Source: Desulfosarcina sp.
Lineage (GTDB): Bacteria > Desulfobacterota > Desulfobacteria > Desulfobacterales > Desulfosarcinaceae
Direction: 5' to 3'
Length of the DNA stretch: 6,472 nt
NCBI GenBank assembly: GCA_018224455.1
Contig: JAGTUY010000047.1
Coordinates: forward strand, 1-6,472
Positions 1 through 6,472 of the stretch are shown here, in pieces; the stretch's first letter is position 1, and the number at the start of each line of letters is the position of its first letter. The translations under genes and the position numbers were made by a program. Under the pieces are notes generated by a model. It was given only the letters and a program-made list of their open reading frames with translations, was not told the DNA's origin and searched no databases.

Positions 1-40
1 ACAATTTTAACTTACTATTATTATTTGATTAATAACCATC

Positions 41-56
41 CGTGCCAACTGGCACG
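41..56. repeat. perfect 7-bp inverted repeat overlapping the -24 element
   Basis: CGTGCCA and TGGCACG form a perfect inverted repeat separated by two bases (AC). The right arm is the -24 box of the sigma-54 promoter. It could be an operator-like dyad for a regulator, or a chance product of the -24 sequence. It does not resemble a terminator, having no T-tract. The left arm does not continue into a divergent sigma-54 site, because no GC doublet occurs at the required -12 distance on the minus strand. Confidence 0.5.
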
Positions 57-65
57 CGGGTTGCT
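49..65 (+). promoter_or_regulatory. sigma-54 (-24/-12) promoter for glnD
   Basis: The sequence C-TGGCACG-N4-TTGCT matches the published sigma-54 consensus YTGGCACG-N4-TTGCW at every defined position. The -24 GG (51-52) and -12 GC (63-64) are exactly 10 bases apart. The expected transcript start is near 75-76, giving a short leader of about 30 bases before the GTG at 105. Sigma-54 promoters need an enhancer-binding activator, and for nitrogen genes this is usually NtrC; its sites would lie upstream, mostly beyond the window. The AT-rich stretch at 1-35 contains a one-mismatch IHF-like site on the minus strand (18-30), which would be suitably placed for DNA bending, but that call is weak. Confidence 0.8.
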
Positions 66-92
66 CTGCACATTCCCTGTAATAAAATCACC

Positions 93-97
93 AAGGA
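93..97 (+). promoter_or_regulatory. ribosome binding site that decides the glnD start
   Basis: AAGGA lies 7 bases before the GTG at 105. The upstream in-frame GTG at 42 has no purine-rich Shine-Dalgarno sequence before it and lies upstream of the sigma-54 promoter. Together these favour initiation at 105. Confidence 0.7.
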
Positions 98-104
98 TAT
101 AGAT

Positions 105-2747
105 GTGACCAATACGGCCCCCCACAATCTCTACGCCGATGTTTCCCTGGCCCTGAAAAATGGGCGGGCACAGCTCATCGATAAACTCCTGGCGGGAAAA
201 GCGCCTGATTTTCTGGATGACAATGCCCTGCTCATCGACGACTATTTTCGTCAACGCTACGAAAAAAGCATCGTGGGTCCGAAAATGGACATCGCCAAGA
301 ACCCTTATGCGATAGTGGCTTTAGGCGGATATGGCCGGGCGGAGCAATGCGTTTACTCGGATGTGGACCTGCTGTTTCTATTCGAAAAAAAGGTTCCCCG
401 GGTGGCCGAGGATCTGGTGCGTGAGATCGTCTACCCGTTGTGGGACATGGGGCTGGATGTGGGGCATGCCACGCGCTCCATCAAAGAGTGTGTCAACATG
501 GCACGCAAAGATTTCGAGGTGCTGACCGCCACTTTGGATGCCCGGTTCATCTGCGGCATGTCTCCGCTGTTCGTGAAGTTGATGGACCAGATCCGTACCA
601 AGTTCATCAATCTCAAACCCGACACGATCATCTCCTGGCTGGTGGAAACCAACCGGGAACGGCACCGACGTTTCGGTGACTCCTCCTACCTGCTGGAACC
701 CAACTTCAAGGAGGGCCAAGGGGGGCTGCGTGACTACCACACCATGCTGTGGATCGCCAAGATCAAATCCGGCCTCAAACAGCGGCGTGACCTGGAGTAC
801 TATGGCTATTTTTCCCATGATGATTTCACGCGCCTGTCCGAGGCCCTTGCCTTCATCTGGAACGTGAGAAACCGGTTTCATTTGATGATGGACCGAAAAT
901 GCGATCAGATTCATCTGGAGCAGCAGCGCAAGCTGGCGGAAGTCATGGGCGTTAAACCTGTCAACGGCCACCTGCCGGTGGAGCACCTGTTGGGCGAACT
1001 TCACGGTCATATGGAATATGTGAAGCAGCAGCACGAAATGTTCCTGTACGAGATGGAGCAGAAAAAACGTCTCCAAAGAAAGAACAAAGGGCTGAAGACC
1101 ACCCATGTCAAAGGGCTTAAATTCAACCGGGGTATGCTCAACTTCATTTCGCCGGAAAAAATCCTCAACAATCCGGGTCTTTTGGTAGATATTTTTGCAG
1201 AGAGCGCCATTCATCGGGCGCCGTTGAACAGCGAAGCCAAACGGCTGGTAAAAGATTTCGCCCACCTGGTGGACGAACCATTCAGACGTGATCCAACCGT
1301 GGTTCAACAGTTCGAGCGCATCCTGATCCGCTCCAACCGGGCCTTCGAGGTGCTCAACCAGATGTTGTACACCGGTTTTCTGGTTCGATTTATTCCGGAG
1401 TTCAAATCGGTGGCCAACCGGATCCAGTTCGACCAGTACCACCTTTACCCGGTAGCCAGACACCTGCTCTACACCATAAAAGTTTTACGTGGATTCGATA
1501 CGGATGCCGGGGCCGAGGCAGACCCCCTCGCCCACAACCTGTATAAGGAAATAAAAAAAAAGAGGGTCCTGCTGTGGGCCGCCCTGCTTCATGACATCGG
1601 CAAAGGAGAACCCACAAGCGGCCACTCCGAGCGCGGCGCAGTCCTGGCTGAAAAAATCCTCCTGGATAAAGGCGCCAATCCGGTAGATGCCAAAACCGTT
1701 GCATTTCTCGTTGAGCATCATCTGCTGCTGGTTCTGACGGCCACACGAAGGGATATCAACGACGAGGAGACGGCCATCGCCATGGCCCGGACCATCAAGA
1801 AAGCCGACGTATTGAAAATGCTCTATCTGCTCACCGTCGCCGACTCCATGGCCACCGGCCCCAAGGCCTGGAATGACTGGACCGCTTCGCTGCTCAAAAA
1901 TCTTTTTTTTAAAGTACTCAATGTTCTCGAGCACGGCGAACTGGCCACCGGCCGCGCAGTGAGAACCGTCGAGAAAAAGCGGCAGGCGGTGGCTGATGCC
2001 ATGCCTGCAGGAATGGCGCCGGACCAATTGGACCGGTTGCTCGGCTTTATGTCTCCCCGGTACATGCTCTATACACCTGCCGGGAACATCCCGAAGCACT
2101 TGCAGCTTTACGCCGAGATCGGCGACCGGCCTTTTGTCTGGCACGTCGAGAGATCTCCGGGCGCGGATACCCGCACCGTAACCATTTGTGCCAAGGACCG
2201 GCCCGGCCTTATTTCCAGGATTGCCGGCGTTTTCACCCTGAACAATATCGATATCCTCGATGTACAGATTTTTACCTGGCGCAACAACATGGCGCTAGAC
2301 GTTTTTGAAGTCAATCCACCGCCGGATCCGATCTTCGAAGATGATCGCTGGGAGCGGGCGCGACGGAACCTCGAGGATGCGTTGGAAGACCAATTGGATC
2401 TGGGCGAAAAGATGCACCGTAAAAAAAACGACGCCACACCGATCCGGTTGTACACGGCCGAACGACCCACAGAGATCGTGGTGGACAATGAAACATCCAG
2501 CTTTTTTACGATCGTCGAGGTGGTGACCTTTGACTTTCCCGGCCTGTTGTTCCGGGTGACCGATGCGCTCTTCAAATGCGGCTTGGATATTTGGGTCGCC
2601 AAGATCGCCACCAAGGTGGACCAGGTGGTGGATGTGTTTTACGTGAGGGATTTTGACGGCCAGAAAGTCGATGCACCGCAGCAGGTAGCAGCCGTAAAAG
2701 CTGCCATCAAGAATATTCTTCCAGGCGAGGATCCGATTCACAGCTGA
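105..2747 (+). CDS. glnD: bifunctional [protein-PII] uridylyltransferase / uridylyl-removing enzyme GlnD
   Basis: GlnD is the cytoplasmic glutamine sensor. It uridylylates PII when glutamine is low and removes UMP when glutamine is high. From GTG 105 it is 880 aa, close to the 890 aa of E. coli GlnD. The nucleotidyltransferase motif GGYGRAE (74-80) is followed by the metal-binding SDVD (Asp86, Asp88). The family motif EPNFKEGQGGLRD lies at 198-210. The HD hydrolase domain that removes UMP shows His496-Asp497, His507, His538-His539 and Asp580. Two C-terminal ACT domains (about 690-765 and 800-875) should bind glutamine. All catalytic motifs are intact. The longest reading frame starts at GTG 42 (901 aa), but its extra 21 residues look non-homologous, lack a ribosome site and precede the promoter. 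amtB follows after 70 bases without a terminator, so the two are probably co-transcribed. The placement beside its substrate glnB and under a sigma-54 promoter is notable, since enterobacterial glnD is not organised this way. Confidence 0.95.
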   Translation: MTNTAPHNLYADVSLALKNGRAQLIDKLLAGKAPDFLDDNALLIDDYFRQRYEKSIVGPKMDIAKNPYAIVALGGYGRAEQCVYSDVDLLFLFEKKVPRVAEDLVREIVYPLWDMGLDVGHATRSIKECVNMARKDFEVLTATLDARFICGMSPLFVKLMDQIRTKFINLKPDTIISWLVETNRERHRRFGDSSYLLEPNFKEGQGGLRDYHTMLWIAKIKSGLKQRRDLEYYGYFSHDDFTRLSEALAFIWNVRNRFHLMMDRKCDQIHLEQQRKLAEVMGVKPVNGHLPVEHLLGELHGHMEYVKQQHEMFLYEMEQKKRLQRKNKGLKTTHVKGLKFNRGMLNFISPEKILNNPGLLVDIFAESAIHRAPLNSEAKRLVKDFAHLVDEPFRRDPTVVQQFERILIRSNRAFEVLNQMLYTGFLVRFIPEFKSVANRIQFDQYHLYPVARHLLYTIKVLRGFDTDAGAEADPLAHNLYKEIKKKRVLLWAALLHDIGKGEPTSGHSERGAVLAEKILLDKGANPVDAKTVAFLVEHHLLLVLTATRRDINDEETAIAMARTIKKADVLKMLYLLTVADSMATGPKAWNDWTASLLKNLFFKVLNVLEHGELATGRAVRTVEKKRQAVADAMPAGMAPDQLDRLLGFMSPRYMLYTPAGNIPKHLQLYAEIGDRPFVWHVERSPGADTRTVTICAKDRPGLISRIAGVFTLNNIDILDVQIFTWRNNMALDVFEVNPPPDPIFEDDRWERARRNLEDALEDQLDLGEKMHRKKNDATPIRLYTAERPTEIVVDNETSSFFTIVEVVTFDFPGLLFRVTDALFKCGLDIWVAKIATKVDQVVDVFYVRDFDGQKVDAPQQVAAVKAAIKNILPGEDPIHS

Positions 2748-2817
2748 CCACCGACGTCACAGTTAACAGCACTGCTGGAACTGCCCAAGGGGCATTACCC
2801 AAACTTAGGAAATCTGA

Positions 2818-4116
2818 ATGATGAAACTGAAATCAATTTGGCTGGCCTTGTTTCTCGGATTGATCACCACCCCGGCATTTGCAGAAGATGTGCTGGATAC
2901 GGGCAACACAGCCTGGATGATCGTCGCGACAGCGTTGGTGATGATGATGACTCCGGCGGGACTGGCCCTGTTTTACGGGGGCATGTCGCGCTACAAAAAC
3001 CTGCTCAACACCCTGGCCATGACCTTCGTGTCCTATTGCCTGGCCAGTGTGATCTGGATGATGTGGGGATATACCCTGGCCTTCGGTTCAAGCCAAGGCG
3101 GTATCATCGGCGGATTCGACTATTTTTTCATGAGCAGCATCGGTGTGGACAGCCTGTCCGGCAGCATTCCCACCTATGTGTTCGCCTTGTTCCAGATGAC
3201 CTTTGCCGGCATCACCGTGGCCCTGGTGCTGGGCGCCATCGTCGACCGGATGAAATTTTCCTCCTGGATCGTGTTCACCATATTGTGGATCACCTTCATC
3301 TACTGCCCCATCGCCCACTGGGTGTGGGGCGGCGGGTGGATCGGAGCGATGGGCGCCCTTGACTTTGCCGGCGGCAATGTGGTTCATATCAACGCCGGTG
3401 TGGCGGGCCTGGTGCTTTCGCTGGTGCTGGGCAAGCGCATCGGGTATGGCAAAGAAGCCATGTTTCCCTCGAGCATCGCCCTCACCGCCCTGGGTGCGGC
3501 CCTGTTGTGGTTCGGCTGGTTCGGATTCAACGCGGGCAGCCAACTGGCCGCCGACGGGGTGGCCGCTTCGGCCTTCATGGTGACCAACACCTCTGCCGCC
3601 ACGGCGGCCCTGGTGTGGATGTTCTGCGAATGGGCCGTAACCGGCAAACCGACGGTCCTGGGTATCGCTTCCGGGGTGGTTGCCGGGCTGGTAGCCATCA
3701 CGCCGGCCGCCGGGTTTGTCAACCTGCCGGCTGCACTGATTATCGGCCTGGGTTCCGGGGCGCTGGGTTACTTTTCCGTTGCCGTGCTCAAACAGAAAAT
3801 CGGCTACGATGATTCTCTGGACGCCTTCGGTGTGCATGGCATGTGCGGCATCTGGGGTGCCCTGGCCACGGGCCTTTTCGCCAACCCCGCCATTACCGAA
3901 AGCGCTGCTGGCCTGTTTTACGGAAACCCCGGCCAGCTGTGGATACAGGTGATCTCCATTTTCGCCACCGCAGTGTTCACCGCTGTGGGAACACTGATTG
4001 TCATCGCCGTCACCAAAGTGCTGACCGGCGGCCTGCGCGTGGAACGCGATGATGAAATTCAGGGCCTGGACAACACCCTTCACGGTGAACGCGGCTTTGA
4101 AATTGCTGAGATTTAA
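2818..4116 (+). CDS. amtB: ammonium transporter AmtB (Amt/Mep/Rh family) with signal peptide
   Basis: This is an inner-membrane trimeric channel that carries ammonium into the cell and is a docking target of PII. The protein is 432 aa. It begins with a signal peptide (basic MMKLK, hydrophobic core, AFA cleavage after residue 22) followed by about 11 membrane segments. The conserved pore residues are present: Phe129 and Phe237 (gate), Trp170 and Ser241 (external site), Asp182 in the DFAGG signature, and the twin histidines His190 and His340. Subtracting the 22-residue signal gives 107, 215, 148, 219, 160, 168 and 318, identical to E. coli AmtB mature numbering, which supports both the assignment and the cleavage site. 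The C-terminal tail (GLRV...HGERG) resembles the conserved cytoplasmic tail used in PII binding. An AGGA site at 2807-2810 precedes tandem ATG codons at 2818 and 2821, and either could be used. No promoter is evident in the gap after glnD, only a minor 5-bp hairpin (2782-2794). Confidence 0.96.
   Translation: MMKLKSIWLALFLGLITTPAFAEDVLDTGNTAWMIVATALVMMMTPAGLALFYGGMSRYKNLLNTLAMTFVSYCLASVIWMMWGYTLAFGSSQGGIIGGFDYFFMSSIGVDSLSGSIPTYVFALFQMTFAGITVALVLGAIVDRMKFSSWIVFTILWITFIYCPIAHWVWGGGWIGAMGALDFAGGNVVHINAGVAGLVLSLVLGKRIGYGKEAMFPSSIALTALGAALLWFGWFGFNAGSQLAADGVAASAFMVTNTSAATAALVWMFCEWAVTGKPTVLGIASGVVAGLVAITPAAGFVNLPAALIIGLGSGALGYFSVAVLKQKIGYDDSLDAFGVHGMCGIWGALATGLFANPAITESAAGLFYGNPGQLWIQVISIFATAVFTAVGTLIVIAVTKVLTGGLRVERDDEIQGLDNTLHGERGFEIAEI
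4092..4107 (+). promoter_or_regulatory. possible sigma-54 promoter for glnB-glnA inside the end of amtB
   Basis: A TTGCT -12 box (4103-4107) is paired with a GGC -24 box whose GG (4093-4094) lies exactly 10 bases before the GC (4105-4106). The rest of the -24 box is poor (CGGCTTT against TGGCACG). The predicted transcript start is near 4117-4118, just after the amtB stop, leaving a leader of about 60 bases before glnB. The bases also encode the amtB C-terminus, so chance resemblance is possible. The leader holds a weak 5-6 bp hairpin (4129-4134 with 4145-4150) with no T-tract. Confidence 0.4.
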
Positions 4117-4177
4117 GATTTAACATTCGGGGAGACGTCCATCGCTCCCTCGGCCATAAACAACAGGAGGTTGAAAA

Positions 4178-4516
4178 ATGAAGAAGATCGAGGCCATCGT
4201 CAAACCCTTCAAATTGGACGATGTGAAAGAAGCCCTCAACGAGATCGGCATCCAGGGGATGACCATCTCGGAGGTCAAAGGTTATGGTCGCCAGAAAGGG
4301 CACAAGGAGATCTATCGGGGCGCCGAGTATGTGGTGGACTTCATCCCCAAGATTAAGATCGAGATTATCGTGGACACCGAGCGTGCCGCCCAGGTGGTCG
4401 AGGCCATTCAAAAGGCCGCCAACACCGGCAAAATCGGCGATGGCAAAATTTTCGTGTTCTCGGTGGAAGAGGTCATCCGGGTGCGTACCGGTGAAACAGG
4501 AACAGATGCCATTTAA
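4178..4516 (+). CDS. glnB: nitrogen regulatory protein PII (GlnB/GlnK family)
   Basis: This small trimeric signal protein binds ATP, ADP and 2-oxoglutarate and regulates AmtB, nitrogen transcription and glutamine synthetase modification. At 112 aa it is the same length as E. coli GlnB and aligns without gaps by eye. The T-loop carries Tyr51, the uridylylation site served by GlnD, in the sequence YRGAEY. Gln39, Lys58, the B-loop TGKIGDGK (83-90) and Arg101/Arg103 form the nucleotide and 2-oxoglutarate site, and all are present. Lys3, Glu5 and Asp54 resemble GlnB rather than E. coli GlnK, whereas the position right after amtB is typical of glnK. The symbol is therefore a choice on sequence, and glnK is a fair alternative. 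A strong AGGAGG (4165-4170) lies 7 bases before the ATG. glnA begins 56 bases downstream, and I see no terminator between them. Confidence 0.96.
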   Translation: MKKIEAIVKPFKLDDVKEALNEIGIQGMTISEVKGYGRQKGHKEIYRGAEYVVDFIPKIKIEIIVDTERAAQVVEAIQKAANTGKIGDGKIFVFSVEEVIRVRTGETGTDAI

Positions 4517-4564
4517 TCGGAAGAAATAATATTAATGACAACAATTGATCTATTAAGCAGAATC

Positions 4565-4570
4565 AGGAGG
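4565..4570 (+). promoter_or_regulatory. ribosome binding site that favours the second glnA ATG
   Basis: AGGAGG ends two bases before the ATG at 4573 and five bases before the ATG at 4576. The second spacing is within the usual range and the first is unusually tight, so 4576 is the likelier start. Confidence 0.65.
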
Positions 4571-4572
4571 AA

Positions 4573-5988
4573 ATGATGACCCCAGAACAAGTATTGGCAA
4601 TGGCAAAAGAGAACGGTGTAAAGGTTGTAGATTTGCGTTTCATGGATTTTCCGGGTATGTGGCAGCACTTTACTGTCCCCATCGGTGAACTGACCGCGGA
4701 AAGCTTCGAAGACGGCTTCGGCTTCGACGGCTCGAGCATCCGGGGATGGCAGCCGATCAACGCCAGCGACATGCTGGTGATCCCGGATGCGGCCACCGCG
4801 AAAATCGATCCGTTCTTCAAGGTGCCCACCCTGGTGCTCATCTGCGATATCGCCGATCCGATCACCCGCGAGGCCTACACCCGCGATCCGCGAAACATCG
4901 CCAAAAAGGCAGAAGCCTATCTCAAAAGCACCGGCATCGGCGACACCGCCTTCATCGGCCCCGAGGCGGAATTTTTTATTTTCGACGACATTCGCTATGA
5001 AAGCCGGACAAACAGTGCTTTCTACGCCATCGATTCCGTGGAGGGTACCTGGAACACGGGTCGGTGTGAAGAGCCCAACCTGGGATACAAGCCGCGCCAC
5101 AAGGAAGGCTATTTTCCCGTACCTCCTTCAGACAAGTTCCAGGACCTGCGTTCCGACATGCTGCTGGCCCTTGAAAACCTGGGCATTGACGTGGAGTGTC
5201 AGCACCACGAGGTGGCCACTGCCGGCCAGGCCGAAATCGATATGCGCTTTAAACCCCTGCTGCAGATGGCCGACCAACTCATGTGGTTCAAGTACGTACT
5301 GAAAAACGTGGCCAACAAGGCCGGCCACACGGTCACCTTCATGCCCAAACCGATATATGGCGACAACGGCACCGGCATGCACACCCATGTGAGCATCTGG
5401 AAGGAAAGCAAACCCCTGTTCGCCGGTGACAAATACGCCGGCGTCTCCCAGGAAGCCCTCTGGGCCATGGGCGGCATCCTCAAACACTGCCGCGCCCTGT
5501 GCGCCTTCACCAACCCCACGACCAACTCATACAAGCGGCTGGTGCCGGGGTTCGAGGCGCCGGTGAACCTGGCCTACTCCAGCCGCAACCGCAGTGCGGC
5601 CATCCGTATCCCCATGTATTCGGCGTCACCCAAGGCCAAGCGCATCGAATTTAGAACCCCCGACCCGTCCTGCAACGGCTACCTGGCCTTTTCGGCCATC
5701 ATGATGGCCGTGCTCGACGGCATCCAGAACAAGCTCGACCCAGGCGATCCGCTGGACAAGAACATCTATGACCTGCCGCCTGAAGAGCTGGCCGAGATCC
5801 CGTCTGCGCCGGGTTCCCTGGACGAAGCGCTGGCGGCCTTGGCCGAAGACCACGCCTTTTTGCTCAAAGGCGACGTCTTTACCAAAGATGTCATCGACAT
5901 GTGGATCGACTACAAGACCAAAAACGAAGTCAACCCCGTGAAACTGCGTCCGCATCCGCACGAGTTCCACCTGTACTACGATATTTAA
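4573..5988 (+). CDS. glnA: glutamine synthetase type I (GlnA), adenylylatable class
   Basis: GlnA is a cytoplasmic dodecameric enzyme that makes glutamine from glutamate, ammonia and ATP. The frame gives 471 aa from ATG 4573, or 470 aa from the better-spaced ATG 4576, close to E. coli GlnA. Numbered from 4576, the beta-grasp N-domain carries Asp51 in FDGSS, which completes the neighbouring subunit's active site. The catalytic domain has Glu130 and Glu132 (EAE metal ligands), His269/His271 in GMHTH, the flap residue Glu327 in PGFEAP, Arg339 and Arg344 in NRSAAIR, and the RIEFR motif. Tyr398 in NIYDLPPEE is the adenylylation site, matching E. coli. The insertion typical of the GSI-beta subgroup (around the GYFPVPP motif) is also present. 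This implies control by a GlnE adenylyltransferase, which is not in the window. It is probably transcribed with glnB, since no separate sigma-54 or convincing sigma-70 promoter is visible in the AT-rich 56-base gap. A strong terminator follows. Confidence 0.97.
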   Translation: MMTPEQVLAMAKENGVKVVDLRFMDFPGMWQHFTVPIGELTAESFEDGFGFDGSSIRGWQPINASDMLVIPDAATAKIDPFFKVPTLVLICDIADPITREAYTRDPRNIAKKAEAYLKSTGIGDTAFIGPEAEFFIFDDIRYESRTNSAFYAIDSVEGTWNTGRCEEPNLGYKPRHKEGYFPVPPSDKFQDLRSDMLLALENLGIDVECQHHEVATAGQAEIDMRFKPLLQMADQLMWFKYVLKNVANKAGHTVTFMPKPIYGDNGTGMHTHVSIWKESKPLFAGDKYAGVSQEALWAMGGILKHCRALCAFTNPTTNSYKRLVPGFEAPVNLAYSSRNRSAAIRIPMYSASPKAKRIEFRTPDPSCNGYLAFSAIMMAVLDGIQNKLDPGDPLDKNIYDLPPEELAEIPSAPGSLDEALAALAEDHAFLLKGDVFTKDVIDMWIDYKTKNEVNPVKLRPHPHEFHLYYDI

Positions 5989-6009
5989 TTGGGATGGCTT
6001 TGATCGTGC

Positions 6010-6037
6010 GACCGATTCCTCCCGACGACAATCGGTC
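6010..6037. repeat. 8-bp hairpin directly after glnA
   Basis: GACCGATT (6010-6017) and AATCGGTC (6030-6037) form a perfect 8-bp stem with a 12-base loop. It is followed only by a short TCC/TTT-containing stretch, so it is a poor terminator on its own. It may stabilise the 3' end of the glnA message or act in tandem with the next hairpin. Confidence 0.5.
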
Positions 6038-6045
6038 CTCCTTTG

Positions 6046-6086
6046 AAAACGGCAGCCTGCGGGTCCAAGCAGCGGGCTGCCGTTTT
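6046..6086. terminator. rho-independent terminator, probably bidirectional
   Basis: A perfect 12-bp stem pairs AAAACGGCAGCC (6046-6057) with GGCTGCCGTTTT (6075-6086). Three more inner pairs, one of them G-U, are possible, leaving an 11-base loop. The stem is GC-rich with a flanking T4 on the right for the + strand and, by symmetry, T4 on the minus strand. It ends the glnA transcript and would also stop transcription coming from the convergent yceI remnant. Confidence 0.85.
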
Positions 6087-6129
6087 GATTGCAATAAAAC
6101 GGCTCACGGCACCAGACTCTGCCATGTTT

Positions 6130-6472
6130 GGCCAGGCGATCGACGGTCATGCGGGCTTCAAAGCCGGCCACCTCCGATTTGTCGTCGAACGGATGGGTCT
6201 TGACACCCAGCAAAGAAATCGGCTGAATTGAGATGGCCGTCCCGCTTGCTGTTGCCGGTATTGATGCTTTTTACATCGACTGCGAAGTCGAATCGGCTGC
6301 CTGCCAGGTCATCGGGTGAAAACATCACCGTGCCTTTAAAATCTTCGAAATAGCCCCGCGTCGCAGAATAGATGTGATTGACACTGAAGTAGATGCCGGA
6401 ATGGGCCGGATCCAATTCCCATTGCGGCGCTGCCGCGATTGCCTGTGAGGAAAAGAGCAGGACAAATAGAAA
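6130..6472 (-). pseudogene. YceI-family secreted protein remnant, frameshifted and internally deleted, 5' end outside the window
   Basis: Read from the right edge on the minus strand, the frame begins inside a signal peptide (hydrophobic FLFVLLFSS core, cleavage near AIAA). It continues with the YceI N-terminal half: WELDPAHSGIYFSVNH, RGYFEDFKGTV, a DDLA segment, SINTGNSKRDGHL and NSADFF. YceI proteins are periplasmic beta-barrels that bind isoprenoid-type lipids. After SADFF (near 6212) this frame runs into unrelated residues and stops at 6158-6160. In another frame, offset by one base, the sequence LGVKTHPF...VAGFEARMTVDRLA follows at once (6210-6130). It resembles the second half of YceI proteins. 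The middle of roughly 45 residues, which normally carries the GxLTxHGVT-type segment, is missing, as is the C-terminal end after DRLA. The second frame has no stop before the terminator region. A single sequencing error cannot explain the missing middle, so I infer a decayed gene. The family call is firm for the first half and moderate for the second. Confidence 0.7.

Noticed and set aside
42..104. GTG 42 as the glnD start
   Set aside because: It has no ribosome site, lies inside the palindrome and upstream of the sigma-54 promoter, and its extra residues do not look like a GlnD N-terminus.
378..1463. Long open frame on the minus strand opposite glnD (361 codons)
   Set aside because: It lies wholly antisense to conserved GlnD catalytic regions, shows no recognisable domain, and is expected from the codon bias of the sense strand.
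2647..2660. GG-N10-GC spacing near the end of glnD as a sigma-54 promoter for amtB
   Set aside because: Only the doublets match. The -24 (AGGGA) and -12 (CGGC) boxes are otherwise far from consensus, and the site is about 160 bases from amtB.
3088..4083. Long minus-strand open frame opposite amtB (331 codons)
   Set aside because: It is a low-complexity composition rich in Gly, His, Gln and Asp that mirrors hydrophobic AmtB codons; it shows no motif and no start context.
4517..4572. Separate promoter for glnA in the AT-rich gap after glnB
   Set aside because: No GG-N10-GC pair is present, and -35/-10-like hexamers cannot be paired with proper spacing upstream of the start.
5626..6213. Minus-strand frame of 195 codons as a real gene
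   Set aside because: Only its first part, upstream of about 6130, has YceI-like sequence. The rest reads through the terminator and antisense to the conserved glnA C-terminus.

Overview
This window holds a compact nitrogen-assimilation locus on the + strand. It contains a uridylyltransferase/uridylyl-removing enzyme (glnD), an ammonium channel (amtB), a PII signal protein (glnB-type) and an adenylylatable type I glutamine synthetase (glnA). A bidirectional-looking terminator follows, and then the damaged remains of a convergent yceI-type gene that runs off the right edge on the - strand. The proteins align closely, by eye, with their enterobacterial counterparts. The gene order, GC-rich coding sequence and sigma-54 promoter signals suggest a Gram-negative bacterium. 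A delta-proteobacterium (Desulfobacterota, perhaps a sulfate reducer) is my best guess, but no taxonomic marker proves it.

Region by region: 1-104 is an AT-rich leader with a full-consensus sigma-54 (-24/-12) promoter at 49-65. This promoter lies downstream of the first possible GTG (42), so it supports a glnD start at GTG 105, which has its own AAGGA ribosome site. glnD (105-2747) is followed after 70 bases by amtB (2818-4116), with no evident promoter or terminator between them. A second, weaker sigma-54-like site sits in the last codons of amtB (4092-4107) and could drive glnB (4178-4516) and glnA (4573 or 4576-5988), which are 56 bases apart. Two hairpins follow glnA; the second (6046-6086) has the form of an intrinsic terminator for both strands. 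From 6130 to the right edge are two pieces of a secreted YceI-family protein, apparently joined by an internal deletion and a frame change.

How the genes fit together: AmtB brings in ammonium, and PII (GlnB/GlnK) can plug AmtB and signals nitrogen and energy status. GlnD senses glutamine through its two ACT domains and uridylylates or deuridylylates PII at Tyr51. GlnA makes glutamine and carries the tyrosine that is the adenylylation target in this class. Sensor, signal, transporter and target are therefore side by side, probably under NtrC-type/sigma-54 control. No activator gene (ntrC) or adenylyltransferase (glnE) is in the window. I see no convincing new system here; the interest lies in the regulatory arrangement, the hybrid character of the PII gene and the yceI decay.
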